Of a stretch of 64,000 nt of DNA, positions 1 to 10,567 are shown one piece after another (positions within the stretch are counted from its first letter, which is position 1; the number at the start of each line of letters is the position of its first letter). Source of the stretch: Pectobacterium brasiliense (GTDB taxonomy: Bacteria > Pseudomonadota > Gammaproteobacteria > Enterobacterales > Enterobacteriaceae); the NCBI RefSeq assembly GCF_013449685.1, contig NZ_JACDSF010000008.1, positions 56,263 to 120,262 on the forward strand, read 5' to 3'. The position numbers and the translations under genes were made by a program. The notes below the pieces were generated by a model that was given only the letters and a program-made list of their open reading frames with translations, was not told the origin of the DNA and ran no database searches.

Positions 1-1
1 G

Positions 2-1039
2 TTCTTATCCGGCGTGGCGTATGGGGTTTATGCGTATGTCTACGATACGGGAAACCGCTATGTCGAGTTTATGGACTGGTTCAGTGAGCAACTTGGAACC
101 GGTATTATCCTCGCGTTCTTTTTCCTACGGGGTAAAGACATCCTGCGCGCGCTACGGAATATTCCGCTGTGCCCTAAGAACATCAGAGAAAATATCTTTC
201 CCTTTCTGGTCTTCATCATTTTCTTATTAGTGAGCCTCTTTTTCCTAGATGCCAGCCTAATTATGTTGTCCGTTATTCCACTCACGCTGTGTGCGTTCAA
301 TTACTCTTTTCCGATCATGTCGTTGCTCTGTGCGATTACCGGCGTGATACTAAATTATCTCTATATTAATCAAGTCGGTATACTCATCGATTCGAATTCA
401 GAAGCGTACATTAATTCGTTTCTCACCACAGCACGGCTCAACATCGCCATGTTAATTATGGCAATGCTGAGCGTCTCTCATTTTGTCTCGATGAACCGGC
501 GGCTGATTAAAATCATCGAAAGCAACAGCCTGAAGGATGCGCTCACGAATACCTTCAATCGTCGCGCTTTTCTCAGCATGTTTAACGGGCGGCAGGGCGT
601 GTTGATGAATAAGAAAAAGCGCCAACTAACGCTGCTGTTTTTGGATATCGATTATTTTAAGCAGGTCAATGATACCTACGGCCATGCCTGCGGCGATGAA
701 CTGATCGCCAGCTTTGCCCGTATGCTGAGTGCTACGATTCGTCCGAGCGACATCCTTTGTCGCTGGGGTGGGGAGGAGTTCGTGATTGCCGCTTATGACC
801 TGACGGCTGAGCAATCCGAAGCCATGGCTGAAGCGCTGCGGCATCTTACGGAATCCACGGCGCTGACGCTGTCCGACGGCCGAGAAATCCATTTTACGAC
901 CAGTATTGGTGTTGCTATGTTTCCCCACCATGAAGGCGGCAATATTTACGATCTGATCGGGCTGGCGGACGAGCAGTTGTATAAAGCGAAAGCGCAGGGG
1001 CGTAATCGTGTCTGTATGCGACTGGTCGAAGAGGCCTGA
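2..1039 (+). CDS. Membrane-bound diguanylate cyclase (GGDEF), 5' end outside window
   Basis: Makes the second messenger c-di-GMP from two GTP at the inner membrane. The reading frame is open to the window edge, so the N-terminus is missing; the GTG at 14 is only the first start-like codon inside. The visible N-terminal half is a run of about five hydrophobic helices, an integral-membrane sensor of MASE type whose exact family I cannot name. The C-terminal half (about residues 165-335 of the visible part) is a GGDEF domain opening with DALTNTFNRRAF. The active-site loop reads GGEEF, which is catalytically competent. An RPSD motif exactly five residues before it fits the RxxD inhibitory I-site, so product feedback is likely. 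The signal sensed is unknown. Confidence 0.93.
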   Translation, partial: FLSGVAYGVYAYVYDTGNRYVEFMDWFSEQLGTGIILAFFFLRGKDILRALRNIPLCPKNIRENIFPFLVFIIFLLVSLFFLDASLIMLSVIPLTLCAFNYSFPIMSLLCAITGVILNYLYINQVGILIDSNSEAYINSFLTTARLNIAMLIMAMLSVSHFVSMNRRLIKIIESNSLKDALTNTFNRRAFLSMFNGRQGVLMNKKKRQLTLLFLDIDYFKQVNDTYGHACGDELIASFARMLSATIRPSDILCRWGGEEFVIAAYDLTAEQSEAMAEALRHLTESTALTLSDGREIHFTTSIGVAMFPHHEGGNIYDLIGLADEQLYKAKAQGRNRVCMRLVEEA

Positions 1040-1109
1040 CTCTTCCCTTGACCTTCCCCTTACTGGAACGTCTACCCTCAAAGTTACTGTGACTGATTGA
1101 GGAGTTGTG

Positions 1110-1469
1110 ATGAAGAAAGTCCATTTGTTATTAACGGCAGCGTTGCTGGTTCCGTTTCTCTCGTTCGCGGCCGACAGCGCGCATAGCGGACACGGTGCGG
1201 CGAACGACGCGTCGTCCTCCCAGCAGGCGTATAAGAAAGGGATGGATGCGATGCATAGCGATATGATGGAAGGGATGCAGTCCAGCGACCCTGATATTGC
1301 CTTTGCCAAAGGGATGATTGCGCATCACCGCGGCGCGATTGATATGGCGAAGACGGAGTTGCAATACGGCAAAGATCCGGAATTGCGTAAGCTGGCGGAA
1401 GAGATTATCAAAGCCCAGCAGCCAGAGATCGACCAAATGGAAGCCTGGCTGAAGAAGCAGGGCAAATAG
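1110..1469 (+). CDS. DUF305 family periplasmic protein
   Basis: Small secreted protein of the DUF305 (CopM-like) family, some members of which bind copper or appear near metal-resistance genes; its function here is unknown. Residues 1-21 are a signal peptide (MKKVHLLLTAALLVPFLSFA, then ADS). The mature protein has His/Met-rich segments (SAHSGHG, MDAMHSDMMEGMQ) and the family core KGMIAHHRGAIDMAK, then a helical tail ending in EIDQMEAWLKKQGK. The ATG at 1110 is chosen because AGGAG sits five bases upstream. It stands alone between the cyclase gene and the bgl leader, with no metal-transport neighbour to confirm a copper role. Confidence 0.88.
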   Translation: MKKVHLLLTAALLVPFLSFAADSAHSGHGAANDASSSQQAYKKGMDAMHSDMMEGMQSSDPDIAFAKGMIAHHRGAIDMAKTELQYGKDPELRKLAEEIIKAQQPEIDQMEAWLKKQGK

Positions 1470-1559
1470 TCCATTTTCCGATGGCGCTTCTTCTGAGAGG
1501 CGTCATTTTGTTTTTATCAGGCTGGGTAGTGGGCGGCTTTGCCTGATTGGTAAAAATTT

Positions 1560-1575
1560 AGTGACTGTTTTCACA
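1560..1575 (+). promoter_or_regulatory. Candidate CRP site upstream of bglF
   Basis: AGTGA-N6-TCACA matches the CRP consensus TGTGA-N6-TCACA in nine of ten half-site positions. It lies just before the antitermination leader of bglF, as expected for catabolite control of a beta-glucoside operon. I could not fix the -10 element with confidence. Confidence 0.6.
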
Positions 1576-1628
1576 GAATAAAACGTAGAGATAGCTTTCT
1601 CAGCGTGAACTTGTTAGAAAACAGGAAA

Positions 1629-1658
1629 GGACGTCACCAGAATTTTCTGGGCGAGACC
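1629..1658 (+). promoter_or_regulatory. RAT-type antiterminator hairpin in bglF leader
   Basis: The RNA reads GGACGTCACC, a short CCAGA/TCTGG stem, then GGGCGAGACC. This is the layout of the ribonucleic antiterminator bound by BglG/LicT proteins (in E. coli bgl: GGATTGTTAC, stem, GGCAAAACC). Its 3' end (GACC) is shared with the first arm of the terminator that follows, so the two structures exclude each other. A matching element precedes bglA at 5290-5319 on the other strand. Confidence 0.75.
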
Positions 1659-1704
1659 TGGATAAAGCAGCGTATAGCACGCTGCTTTATCCAGGTTTTT
1701 TTTT
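1656..1704 (+). terminator. Leader terminator of bglF (antitermination target)
   Basis: Perfect inverted repeat, ACCTGGATAAAGCAGCG (1656-1672) with its complement at 1680-1696, a seven-base loop and nine T residues. It ends about 85 bases before the bglF start, so it would block bglF transcription unless the overlapping RAT hairpin is stabilised. Confidence 0.9.
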
Positions 1705-1788
1705 GCTTATTTTCCAGCTGGCCAGCGGACAACAAGTGGGATGACGTGTATCAGGCAGTTGCAGCCATTGACGAAACGGGAAGTCATT

Positions 1789-3705
1789 ATGAATAGCAAA
1801 GTGCTCGCTGAAAATATTCTGAGGTTGGTCGGAGGAGAGACGAACGTTTCGACTCTGGTGCATTGTGCAACACGCTTGCGCTTTAAGATTGTGGATCACG
1901 GTAAAGTGGATGTGGCTGCGCTTGAGGCGCTGGATGGCGTCATTACGGTCATCAATGCTTCAGGGCAATTGCAGGTGGTGATCGGGAATCGGGTGCCGGA
2001 GGTGTACCGCGCTTTTGGTTCGATCTCCAGGCTGCTGGAGGATGGCGACGGGAAACGCCAGACGGCAGAAAGCGAAGCATCAACGTCTGCGATGGGGCGG
2101 CTGATTGATCTGGTTGCCGGAATCTTTACCCCCTTGCTGGGGGCGATGGCGGCGGCAGGGGTGCTGAAAGGCGCATTGTCTATTGTGATTGCGCTCGGGT
2201 GGCTGAATACCAAAGAAAGTACCTATGTCATCCTGCATGCTGCGTCTGACAGCCTCTTTTACTTCCTGCCGATGCTGCTGGCGATTACCTCCGCCCGTAA
2301 ATTTGAAACCAACATTTTTGTGGCGGTGTCGATTGCCGGCTCGCTGGTTTACCCGACGATTCAAGGATTGTTTGATGCCGGTCAGCCCGTGACGTTCTTC
2401 GGTCTGCCCATCGTCATGATGAAATATACCTCCTCGGTGATCCCGATTATCTTCAGCGTATGGCTGATGTCGTATATCGAGCGTTTCCTGAATCGTCATA
2501 TTCACGAAAGCGTGCGTAACATTTTAACGCCGTTCTTCCTATTAACGCTGATGGTGCCGCTCACGCTGATGACCATCGGGCCGATTGGTATCTCGGCTAG
2601 TAAGCTGATTGCATCGGTGTTTGTCAGCATCTATAGCTTCAACCCGATTATTGCTGGGGCGCTGATTGCGGCGGCGTGGCAGATTTTAGTGATCTTCGGT
2701 GTGCACTGGGGTTTCGTGACCGTGTTTATTAATGACCTGTCGGTCATGGGACACAGCTACCTTAAAGCCGCCTCCAGCCCGTCGGTCTTTGCCCAGTCCG
2801 GCGCACTGCTGGGCGTCATGGTGCGTACCAAAGATAAAAAGCTTAAAGCGCTGGCGGGTAGTACGTTTATCGCCTCGCTGTTTGGCATCACGGAACCCGG
2901 AGTTTACGGCGTGACGCTGAAGCTGAAAAAACCGTTTATCTGCGCGGTGATCGCCGCTGCAATCGGGGGCGCTATCGTCGGCTATGCGAAAAGCTCTGCG
3001 GTCTCTATGGGGATGCCCGGCTTGCTGACGCTGCCGATTTTCTACGGCGAAGGTTTTGTTGGGTTCCTTATTGGTTGCGCTATCGCCTTCGCGGTGAGTT
3101 TTGTGCTGACCATCATTGTTGGGTTTGACGATCCCGTACCGCCTGCTGAAAAAGCGCCAGTGCCAACGCACTCTTCAACAGCGACACCTGCTGCGCCTGT
3201 ATCACGTCAGAACGCGAATGCTGTGCCTCTGGCGCTGAAAGACGCACCTGAAACGGCTGAACAGCTGGGGTCGCCAGCAAAAGGTGAACTGATTTCGCTG
3301 GAAGCGGTAAATGACAAAGTGTTCTCTTCCGGCGTCGTCGGACAGGGGGTCGCCATTCTGCCGCAAGAAGGTCGTATCTATTCGCCGGTGGACGGCATGA
3401 TTGCCAGCACGTTCGCCAGCGGCCATGCCGTCGGCATTCTCTCGCAAAAGGGGGTGGAGATTCTGATTCATGTCGGCATCAACACGGTACAGTTGGAAGG
3501 TCAGTATTATCAGATGCACGTTGCAGAAGGCGATAAAGTGACAAAAGGCCAACTGCTGCTGGAGTTCGATCTGGACGCGATCCAGAAGGCGGGCTACGAC
3601 ACGGTGACGCCGATGGTTATTACGAATGCAGAGGAATATCACGTATTCAGCCCGGGTACAGCACGTCAGTTGAGGGTAGGAGACACGGTTATTGCGCTGG
3701 CGTAA
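1789..3705 (+). CDS. bglF: PTS beta-glucoside transporter EIIBCA (BglF type)
   Basis: Takes up and phosphorylates aryl-beta-glucosides such as arbutin and salicin in the inner membrane. The 638-residue protein has three PTS modules: IIB at the N-terminus with the phosphocysteine in LVHCATRLRF (Cys26), a polytopic IIC channel (about 100-460), a Pro/Ala linker, and a C-terminal IIA with the phosphohistidine in ILIHVGINTV (about residue 561). The ATG at 1789 (MNSKVLAEN) is chosen because the IIB domain begins there with GGGAAG upstream; an ATG at 1741 would add an unconserved tail. It converges with bglA, which hydrolyses the imported phosphosugar, and both share CRP and RAT/terminator leaders. 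The BglG-type antiterminator that should act here is not in the window. Confidence 0.95.
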   Translation: MNSKVLAENILRLVGGETNVSTLVHCATRLRFKIVDHGKVDVAALEALDGVITVINASGQLQVVIGNRVPEVYRAFGSISRLLEDGDGKRQTAESEASTSAMGRLIDLVAGIFTPLLGAMAAAGVLKGALSIVIALGWLNTKESTYVILHAASDSLFYFLPMLLAITSARKFETNIFVAVSIAGSLVYPTIQGLFDAGQPVTFFGLPIVMMKYTSSVIPIIFSVWLMSYIERFLNRHIHESVRNILTPFFLLTLMVPLTLMTIGPIGISASKLIASVFVSIYSFNPIIAGALIAAAWQILVIFGVHWGFVTVFINDLSVMGHSYLKAASSPSVFAQSGALLGVMVRTKDKKLKALAGSTFIASLFGITEPGVYGVTLKLKKPFICAVIAAAIGGAIVGYAKSSAVSMGMPGLLTLPIFYGEGFVGFLIGCAIAFAVSFVLTIIVGFDDPVPPAEKAPVPTHSSTATPAAPVSRQNANAVPLALKDAPETAEQLGSPAKGELISLEAVNDKVFSSGVVGQGVAILPQEGRIYSPVDGMIASTFASGHAVGILSQKGVEILIHVGINTVQLEGQYYQMHVAEGDKVTKGQLLLEFDLDAIQKAGYDTVTPMVITNAEEYHVFSPGTARQLRVGDTVIALA

Positions 3706-3711
3706 CGCAAT

Positions 3712-3750
3712 AAATCAGACGGCGCTGTGTGAATACGCCGTCTGATTTTC
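3712..3750. terminator. Shared terminator between bglF and bglA
   Basis: Inverted repeat AAATCAGACGGCG (3712-3724) and CGCCGTCTGATTT (3736-3748), with T-rich sequence on the plus side and A-rich on the minus side. It can end transcription of both convergent genes. Confidence 0.85.
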
Positions 3751-3774
3751 TCTATCATCTTATGTTCTATAGCG

Positions 3775-5184
<1,410 letters not shown>

Positions 5185-5242
5185 CTACATCATTACGCTG
5201 CGTCGGGCTGTGGCTCCGCGCTGGGAACCGCCGGATGACAGG

Positions 5243-5293
5243 CAAAAAAAAACTTGGGCAGAAGAGAGTATCACTACTCACCTCTGCCCAAGT
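5243..5293 (-). terminator. Leader terminator of bglA (antitermination target)
   Basis: On the minus strand ACTTGGGCAG (5284-5293) pairs with its complement at 5252-5261. An inner stem GAGTA/TACTC (5266-5270, 5275-5279) sits above, and nine T residues follow (5244-5252 as A on the plus strand). It lies about 80 bases before bglA. Confidence 0.88.
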
Positions 5294-5319
5294 CTCGCCC
5301 GCCATTGGCGGTAACGTCT
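5290..5319 (-). promoter_or_regulatory. RAT-type antiterminator hairpin in bglA leader
   Basis: On the minus strand the RNA reads AGACGTTACC, a stem CCGCC/GGCGG, then GGGCGAGACTT. The flanks match the bglF element while the stem differs with paired compensatory changes (CCAGA/TCTGG against CCGCC/GGCGG), which indicates a conserved RNA structure. Its end overlaps the terminator arm, as in bglF. Confidence 0.75.
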
Positions 5320-5328
5320 TGTTAGAAC

Positions 5329-5350
5329 ACTATACAATCCTGAATCTCTG
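5329..5350 (-). promoter_or_regulatory. Probable bglA promoter
   Basis: Minus-strand TATAGT (5329-5334) preceded by TTGCCG with a 16-base spacer. The implied start near 5322 places the CRP site at about -60 and the RAT hairpin at the very 5' end of the transcript. Confidence 0.5.
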
Positions 5351-5372
5351 CGGCAATGCCCCCGTCTGGTTA

Positions 5373-5388
5373 TGTGACGCGAGTCACG
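5373..5388 (-). promoter_or_regulatory. CRP site upstream of bglA
   Basis: TGTGA-CGCGAG-TCACG, one mismatch from the symmetric CRP consensus and centred at 5380.5. It lies about 59-61 bases upstream of the predicted start, the usual class I position. Confidence 0.7.
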
Positions 5389-5458
5389 GCATCTCTGCTG
5401 GCATGATTCGCGCTGACAGGCGTTAGGTGTTTTCCCCTAACGCCTGCTGATACGGTAA

Positions 5459-6223
5459 TTACGCTTTCGCTTTCAGTGCCTTGACGACGGCTTCGCCCAG
5501 TGCTTGAGCGGATGCCGGGTTTTGGCCGGTGATCAGTCGCCCATCAACGACGACTTTATTTTCAAATATTGGGGCTTCTTCAAATGTTGCGCCATCCTTT
5601 TTCAGTGCCGCTTCAAGTTCAAACGGAACGATCTTGTCGTAATGACGGGACACTTCTTCTTCCGCGGTAAAACCGGTAAGGCGACGGCCTTTAATCAACA
5701 GTTCACCATTGCTGAGCTTCACATTCAGCAAGCCTGCCGGACCGTGGCAAACGGCACTGATGATGTCATTTTTCTCGTACATGGTACGCACGATGTTGAT
5801 CAACTCAGGATTGTTGACGAAATCCCACATTGGTCCATGTCCTCCAACCAGCAGGATCGCGCTATATTTCGCGGGATCAACCTTTGCCAGCGGGATTGAA
5901 TTAGCCAGTTTGTTGCGGTGTTCCGGGTTAGTCCAGAAATCCAGACTTGCCCGATCTTTGAGATCGAATCCGTCAAACGGAGGCATCCCGCCTTTGGGGC
6001 TCGCAATATCGTAATCCAGCCCAGCTTTGTCAAAAACCTCGACCGGATGAGTGAGTTCTGGGAACCAGAAACCGCCAACGAGATCGGGGGTTTTTTTATC
6101 CAGACTGGAGACGACGATTAATACTTTCTCTTCTTTCAAATTGGCCTGGGCGAAAACAGGGGAGGCTGCGGCAAACACAGCCATCGCGGCGATAAGACCA
6201 GCACAGCGCTTGATGATTGACAT
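5459..6223 (-). CDS. Exported DJ-1/PfpI family protein
   Basis: Member of the class I glutamine-amidotransferase-like DJ-1/PfpI/Hsp31 superfamily; family roles include deglycase, glyoxalase III and chaperone activity, and the substrate here is unknown. The catalytic cysteine sits in the nucleophile elbow ISAVCHGPAGLL, and the conserved acidic region SPKGGMPPFDGFD is present. Unlike most relatives it begins with a clear Sec signal peptide (MSIIKRCAGLIAAMAVFAAASPVFA, cut before QANLK), so the mature protein should be periplasmic. AGGAG precedes the ATG. It is divergent from a LysR-type gene 181 bases away, which probably regulates it. No terminator was identified downstream. Confidence 0.9.
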   Translation of the reverse strand: MSIIKRCAGLIAAMAVFAAASPVFAQANLKEEKVLIVVSSLDKKTPDLVGGFWFPELTHPVEVFDKAGLDYDIASPKGGMPPFDGFDLKDRASLDFWTNPEHRNKLANSIPLAKVDPAKYSAILLVGGHGPMWDFVNNPELINIVRTMYEKNDIISAVCHGPAGLLNVKLSNGELLIKGRRLTGFTAEEEVSRHYDKIVPFELEAALKKDGATFEEAPIFENKVVVDGRLITGQNPASAQALGEAVVKALKAKA

Positions 6224-6404
6224 AAAAAACTCCTTTCAGCAGGTGGTGATGGTCGCCACTATATCCGTGATAATTGGCTGAAAACAGACGGTAAAAACGG
6301 AACGTATTGTTTAAAAAATCGATGTAATCACTTTATATTGTCGTGATAAATTATCGTAAAATGCGTTTGATGATCCCTGTGTTGCATGACGATGAGGAAC
6401 CCTG

Positions 6405-7307
6405 ATGGGGCAATCCGATAGTTTTGATGGACTGGCAGAATTTCTGGCTATAGCGAAACGTTTGAGCATTCGTAAAGCCGCGCTCGATCTGGGTAAGACG
6501 CCGGGAGCGGTGAGCCTATCGCTCCAGAAACTGGAGCATCGCCTCGGCGTGCTACTTTTCCACCGCACGACGCGCAAGATGGCATTGACGGAAGCGGGGG
6601 AAGAGCTGCTGCTGAGAATCGGGCCTGCGGCACACGTTATCGCAACAGGTTTTGAAGATGTGGCTCAATCGGCAAAAAAACCATCGGGGACGTTGAAGCT
6701 GATCGTAGAACGCTTAGCATTGCCCCATGTTATCGAGCCGCTCATCCCTGCATTTCGTCAGGCGTGGCCGAATTTGAATATCGATATCACGGTGAGTAAT
6801 CGTCACGATAATTTCGTCTCTGGAGGCTATGATGCTGGCATCATGATTGGTTCATATATCGAACAGGATATGATCGCAGTGCGGCTTTCCCCGCCATTCA
6901 AGTGGGCGGTATTTGGTTCGCCGGACTATTTCAAAGCGAATGGTAAGCCTAAAGCGACGCGCGATCTGGTGCATCACGAATGTATTCGCTTTCGTCGCCC
7001 TGAAAAGGGGGATATTTATCGATGGGAGTTTGTCGAAAATAAAGAAACTATAAGAGTTGAGCCAGCCGGTACCATTACCGTGAACGATGGCGAGCTCATG
7101 CGTAGCCTCGCGGTCAGGAGCGTTGGGCTTATTTACTCATCCACTTTCCATACTTCACGCGAGCTGGCAAACGGCACGCTGGAAGCTGCGTTACTCGATC
7201 TCTCGCCGGGAAACGACTGCCTCTTTCTTTATTTCTCAAGAGCTGCGAGGAATCAACCCAAATTGCGCGCGTTTATCGACGTATGTTCGCAGATAATTAA
7301 GACGTGA
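6405..7307 (+). CDS. LysR-type transcriptional regulator
   Basis: Standard 300-residue LTTR. The winged helix-turn-helix covers residues 1-60 (ELLAIAKRLSIRKAALDLG-type region, then VSLSLQKLEHRLGVLLFHRTTR), and the rest is the periplasmic-binding-like effector domain. GAGGAA sits seven bases before the ATG. Its divergent placement to the DJ-1/PfpI gene is the typical LTTR-target arrangement, so control of that neighbour and of itself from the shared 6224-6404 region is likely. The effector cannot be deduced. Confidence 0.93.
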   Translation: MGQSDSFDGLAEFLAIAKRLSIRKAALDLGKTPGAVSLSLQKLEHRLGVLLFHRTTRKMALTEAGEELLLRIGPAAHVIATGFEDVAQSAKKPSGTLKLIVERLALPHVIEPLIPAFRQAWPNLNIDITVSNRHDNFVSGGYDAGIMIGSYIEQDMIAVRLSPPFKWAVFGSPDYFKANGKPKATRDLVHHECIRFRRPEKGDIYRWEFVENKETIRVEPAGTITVNDGELMRSLAVRSVGLIYSSTFHTSRELANGTLEAALLDLSPGNDCLFLYFSRAARNQPKLRAFIDVCSQIIKT

Positions 7308-7328
7308 ATGTGTGGGCTAATTCATCCG

Positions 7329-7688
7329 TTAGTTTTTCGAAGCATACTCAACTGAACCTGTTTTACATTCGTACATGGCAAACAACGAGTGTGTTTTCTG
7401 TGGGCCGGAGACGGTGAATGCCAGGAGGTAAACCTCGGGATCGGATAACGTGGGTGAGGCAGCTTTATCAAAAGCAATCACAGGTGTTGCGGTGCCGAGG
7501 TGTTCGGGTTGGAACTTAACCCAGCGTGGAATGCGGAGTGTCAGGAAATCGTGCTTCACATAGTCGATGGCTTGCTCATACGTCACCTCCAGGCAGGACG
7601 GGCCACTATGTCTGAGGTAATAATCGTAGCCCGCTAAGGCGATGACCGCTGCCGCAACGCAACCAGCCGTTTTGGTTTTCCATTCCAT
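7329..7688 (-). CDS. Hypothetical protein, one membrane segment
   Basis: I do not recognise this 119-residue protein. The ATG at 7688 (MEWKTKTAG) is chosen because AGGAAG lies seven bases upstream; an earlier start at 7724 lacks support. Residues 8-24 form a hydrophobic segment (signal anchor or uncleaved signal peptide), followed by a probably periplasmic domain. Two cysteines in that domain (GPSCLEV and YECKTG) could pair. It lies alone between the LysR gene and tRNA-Ile, head to tail with neither. Confidence 0.65.
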   Translation of the reverse strand: MEWKTKTAGCVAAAVIALAGYDYYLRHSGPSCLEVTYEQAIDYVKHDFLTLRIPRWVKFQPEHLGTATPVIAFDKAASPTLSDPEVYLLAFTVSGPQKTHSLFAMYECKTGSVEYASKN

Positions 7689-7763
7689 CCCGCTTCTTCC
7701 TGATAAACATAAACCGACGCCCAAAAATAAAGGAGCTGCGCTATTAACGCAACTCCTTGAATT

Positions 7764-7839
7764 TGGTGGCCCCTGCTGGACTTGAACCAGCGACCAAGCG
7801 ATTATGAGTCGCCTGCTCTAACCACTGAGCTAAGGGGCC
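7764..7839 (-). tRNA. ileX: tRNA-Ile (CAU anticodon, lysidine type)
   Basis: A complete 76-nt cloverleaf on the minus strand beginning GGCCCCTTAGCTCAG and ending with an encoded CCA. The anticodon loop CTCATAA gives CAU. The body matches E. coli tRNA-Ile2, whose C34 is changed to lysidine to read AUA, not a methionine tRNA. Its position beside mug and rpoD is also as in E. coli. Confidence 0.95.
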
Positions 7840-7979
7840 GAATGGGCGATGATTATACGGTAATGTGCGGGGGCAGGTCTATAGCCTATCTGCCGGGTGG
7901 TGGTTTTATACTCAAGATAGCTTGTTGTTATTCTTATCAGAATTTACGATGGCTGTAGTCAACGGAAGTAGGGAAAGAC

Positions 7980-8483
7980 ATGATTACCGATATTTTGGCC
8001 ATGAATCTTCAGGTTGTTTTCTGCGGCATCAACCCCGGGCTGTCGACGGCCCATCACGGTTACCACTTCGCTAACCCCAGTAATCGCTTCTGGAAAGTGA
8101 TTTATCAGGCTGGCTTTACCGAACGTTTGCTGACACCCACGGAAGAACAGCATCTGCTGGATACCGGATGCGGCATTACCATGCTGGTGGAGCGCCCAAC
8201 GGTTGAAGCCACCGAACTGGGGCGAGACGAGCTGCTGCAAGGTGGCAATGCGATTGTCGAGAAGATGACGCACTATCAGCCGCGTGCGCTGGCGGTGTTA
8301 GGGAAGCAGGCGTTCAGTCAGGCGTTTGGTATCAAGAAGGTTTCGTGGGGGCGTCAGGAGCAGCGTATTGGCGAGACGCAGGTTTGGGTACTGCCGAACC
8401 CTAGTGGGCTGAACCGTGCGACGCTGGAGTCGCTGGTGGCGTCGTATCAGGAACTGCATCAGGCGTTGCAGAATAAGGCGTGA
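7980..8483 (+). CDS. mug: G/U mismatch-specific DNA glycosylase
   Basis: Removes uracil, ethenocytosine and thymine from mismatches with guanine in double-stranded DNA (base-excision repair, cytoplasm). The active-site motif CGINPG lies at residues 15-20 with the catalytic Asn18, and the second family motif [11 protein letters not shown] is near residue 140. The 167-residue length is normal. Its place downstream of rpoD, facing it, matches E. coli. Expression is from its own promoter, since the flanking tRNA is on the other strand. Confidence 0.95.
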   Translation: MITDILAMNLQVVFCGINPGLSTAHHGYHFANPSNRFWKVIYQAGFTERLLTPTEEQHLLDTGCGITMLVERPTVEATELGRDELLQGGNAIVEKMTHYQPRALAVLGKQAFSQAFGIKKVSWGRQEQRIGETQVWVLPNPSGLNRATLESLVASYQELHQALQNKA

Positions 8484-8508
8484 AACCAATCTGAGCGTTT
8501 TGACGGGC

Positions 8509-8533
8509 AAAAAATAACCCCGGCGGACCGAGG
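8509..8533 (-). terminator. rpoD terminator
   Basis: Minus-strand stem CCTCGG-TCCG-CCGGGG (8518-8533, one G-U pair) followed by TTATTTTTT. It sits 46 bases after the rpoD stop codon. Confidence 0.75.
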
Positions 8534-8578
8534 CTATTTATCATGCAGTTATCTGAAGTGTGTTAGCTGAGGAATGAA

Positions 8579-10414
8579 TTAATCATCCAGGAAGCTACGC
8601 AGCACTTCGGAACGGCTTGGGTGGCGCAGTTTACGCAGTGCTTTCGCTTCGATCTGACGAATACGTTCACGCGTAACGTCAAACTGTTTGCCCACTTCTT
8701 CCAGCGTATGGTCGGTGTTCATATCGATACCGAAACGCATGCGCAGGACTTTCGCTTCACGCGCGGTCAGACCAGCCAGTACGTCGTGTGTCGCAGAACG
8801 CAGGCTTTCCGACGTGGCGGAATCCAGCGGCAGCTCCAGCGTCGTATCTTCGATGAAATCGCCCAAATGTGAATCTTCATCATCACCAATCGGGGTTTCC
8901 ATTGAAATCGGCTCTTTCGCGATTTTCAGCACTTTACGGATTTTGTCTTCCGGCATCAGCATACGCTCAGCCAGCTCTTCCGGCGTCGGCTCACGACCCA
9001 TTTCCTGCAACATCTGACGAGAGATACGGTTCAGTTTGTTGATCGTCTCAATCATGTGTACCGGAATACGGATGGTACGTGCCTGATCGGCGATAGAACG
9101 GGTGATCGCCTGACGGATCCACCAGGTCGCATAGGTCGAGAATTTGTAACCACGGCGATATTCAAACTTATCTACCGCTTTCATCAGACCGATGTTGCCT
9201 TCCTGAATCAGGTCGAGGAACTGCAAACCACGGTTGGTGTATTTCTTCGCGATAGAAATAACCAGACGCAGGTTAGCTTCCACCATTTCTTTCTTGGCAC
9301 GACGCGCTTTCGCTTCACCAATCGACATACGGCGGTTGATGTCTTTCACCTGTTCGATCGTCAGGCCAGTTTCTTCTTCGATCTGTTGCAGTTTTTGCAG
9401 GCTGCGGGTGACGTCTTCTTCAACATCATTCAGCTTTTCAGACCATGGTTTGCCCATAGCGACTGCTGCGGCAAACCAAGTGTTGTTGGTTTCATTGCCA
9501 GTAAACATCGTGACGAAGTTTTTCTTCGGCATTTTGCACTGTTCAACACACAACTTAATGATCAAACGTTCCTGAGTACGAACGCGATCCATCATGGAAC
9601 GCATGCTGTTAACCAGGAAATCAAACTGTTTTGGCACCAGACGGAACTGTTTGAAGACTTCGGATAGGTTCAGGATTTCCTGTGCTGCCAGCGCATGGCT
9701 ACGACCGTGGGCTTTGATAGCCTGACGGGTCGTTTCATATTGTTCACGCAGCTCGGTGAACTTCTCACGCGCCAGCTCAGGATCGATGCTGTTGTCGTCT
9801 TCTTCTTCCTCGTCGTCTTCTTCCTCGTCATCATCGTCAATTTCTTCGCTCGAAAGCTCAGAACCAACGTGAGTCGCGGTAGGCGCAATGTCCTCTTCCG
9901 CATTAGGATCAACGAAGCCAGTAATCAGGTCGGACAGGCGGCTTTCGCCCGCTTCGACGCGATCATACTGTTCCAGCAGGTAAGTAATGGCTTCAGGATA
10001 CTCCGCAACAGAGCACTGAACCTGGTTGATACCGTCTTCAATACGCTTGGCGATATCGATCTCGCCTTCGCGCGTCAGCAGTTCAACGGTACCCATTTCA
10101 CGCATGTACATGCGAACCGGGTCGGTGGTGCGACCAATTTCCGATTCAACACTGGATAGAACCTGCGCAGCAGCCTCTGCCGCATCTTCATCGGCATCAT
10201 TGGTGTTTTCGGCCAGCAACAGATCGTCTGCATCCGGTGCTTCTTCCATCACCTGGATGCCCATGTCGTTAATCATCTGGATGATATCTTCGATCTGATC
10301 CGAGTCGATGATATCTTCCGGCAGATGGTCATTGACCTCAGCATAGGTCAGGTAGCCTTGCTCCTTACCACGGGTGACAAGCAGCTTCAGCTGTGACTGC
10401 GGGTTTTGCTCCAT
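8579..10414 (-). CDS. rpoD: RNA polymerase primary sigma factor sigma-70
   Basis: Housekeeping sigma factor that directs RNA polymerase core to -10/-35 promoters. All regions are in order: 1.1 at the N-terminus ([20 protein letters not shown]), 1.2 ([21 protein letters not shown]), an acidic non-conserved region with a long Asp/Glu run near residues 190-210, 2.1-2.4 ([20 protein letters not shown]), 3, and 4.2 near the C-terminus ([20 protein letters not shown]). The 611-residue length is typical for enterobacteria. It is the last gene of the rpsU-dnaG-rpoD operon, 153 bases after dnaG. In E. coli an internal heat-shock promoter within dnaG also drives rpoD; I did not locate one here. Confidence 0.99.
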   Translation of the reverse strand: MEQNPQSQLKLLVTRGKEQGYLTYAEVNDHLPEDIIDSDQIEDIIQMINDMGIQVMEEAPDADDLLLAENTNDADEDAAEAAAQVLSSVESEIGRTTDPVRMYMREMGTVELLTREGEIDIAKRIEDGINQVQCSVAEYPEAITYLLEQYDRVEAGESRLSDLITGFVDPNAEEDIAPTATHVGSELSSEEIDDDDEEEDDEEEEDDNSIDPELAREKFTELREQYETTRQAIKAHGRSHALAAQEILNLSEVFKQFRLVPKQFDFLVNSMRSMMDRVRTQERLIIKLCVEQCKMPKKNFVTMFTGNETNNTWFAAAVAMGKPWSEKLNDVEEDVTRSLQKLQQIEEETGLTIEQVKDINRRMSIGEAKARRAKKEMVEANLRLVISIAKKYTNRGLQFLDLIQEGNIGLMKAVDKFEYRRGYKFSTYATWWIRQAITRSIADQARTIRIPVHMIETINKLNRISRQMLQEMGREPTPEELAERMLMPEDKIRKVLKIAKEPISMETPIGDDEDSHLGDFIEDTTLELPLDSATSESLRSATHDVLAGLTAREAKVLRMRFGIDMNTDHTLEEVGKQFDVTRERIRQIEAKALRKLRHPSRSEVLRSFLDD

Positions 10415-10567
10415 AAGACGGTATCCACACTTCAGAGTATTTGGGTTGGTGTCGGTCAGCGTAGTTCGCTAACAATAGCATTAGGGGTATTTTTCTTATC
10501 GCCGCGCCCCTGTAGCGGCTCTTTGCAGGGCTCGACCCTGCTATTTATCGGCAATTAAGCCTCTGTA

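Noticed and set aside
626..1309. 227-codon open frame antisense to the cyclase and DUF305 genes
   Set aside because: It covers two well-supported genes on the other strand and its translation resembles no protein family.
1741..1788. Upstream ATG extension of bglF
   Set aside because: The added 16 residues are not part of the IIB domain, and the ATG at 1789 has a proper ribosome-binding site.
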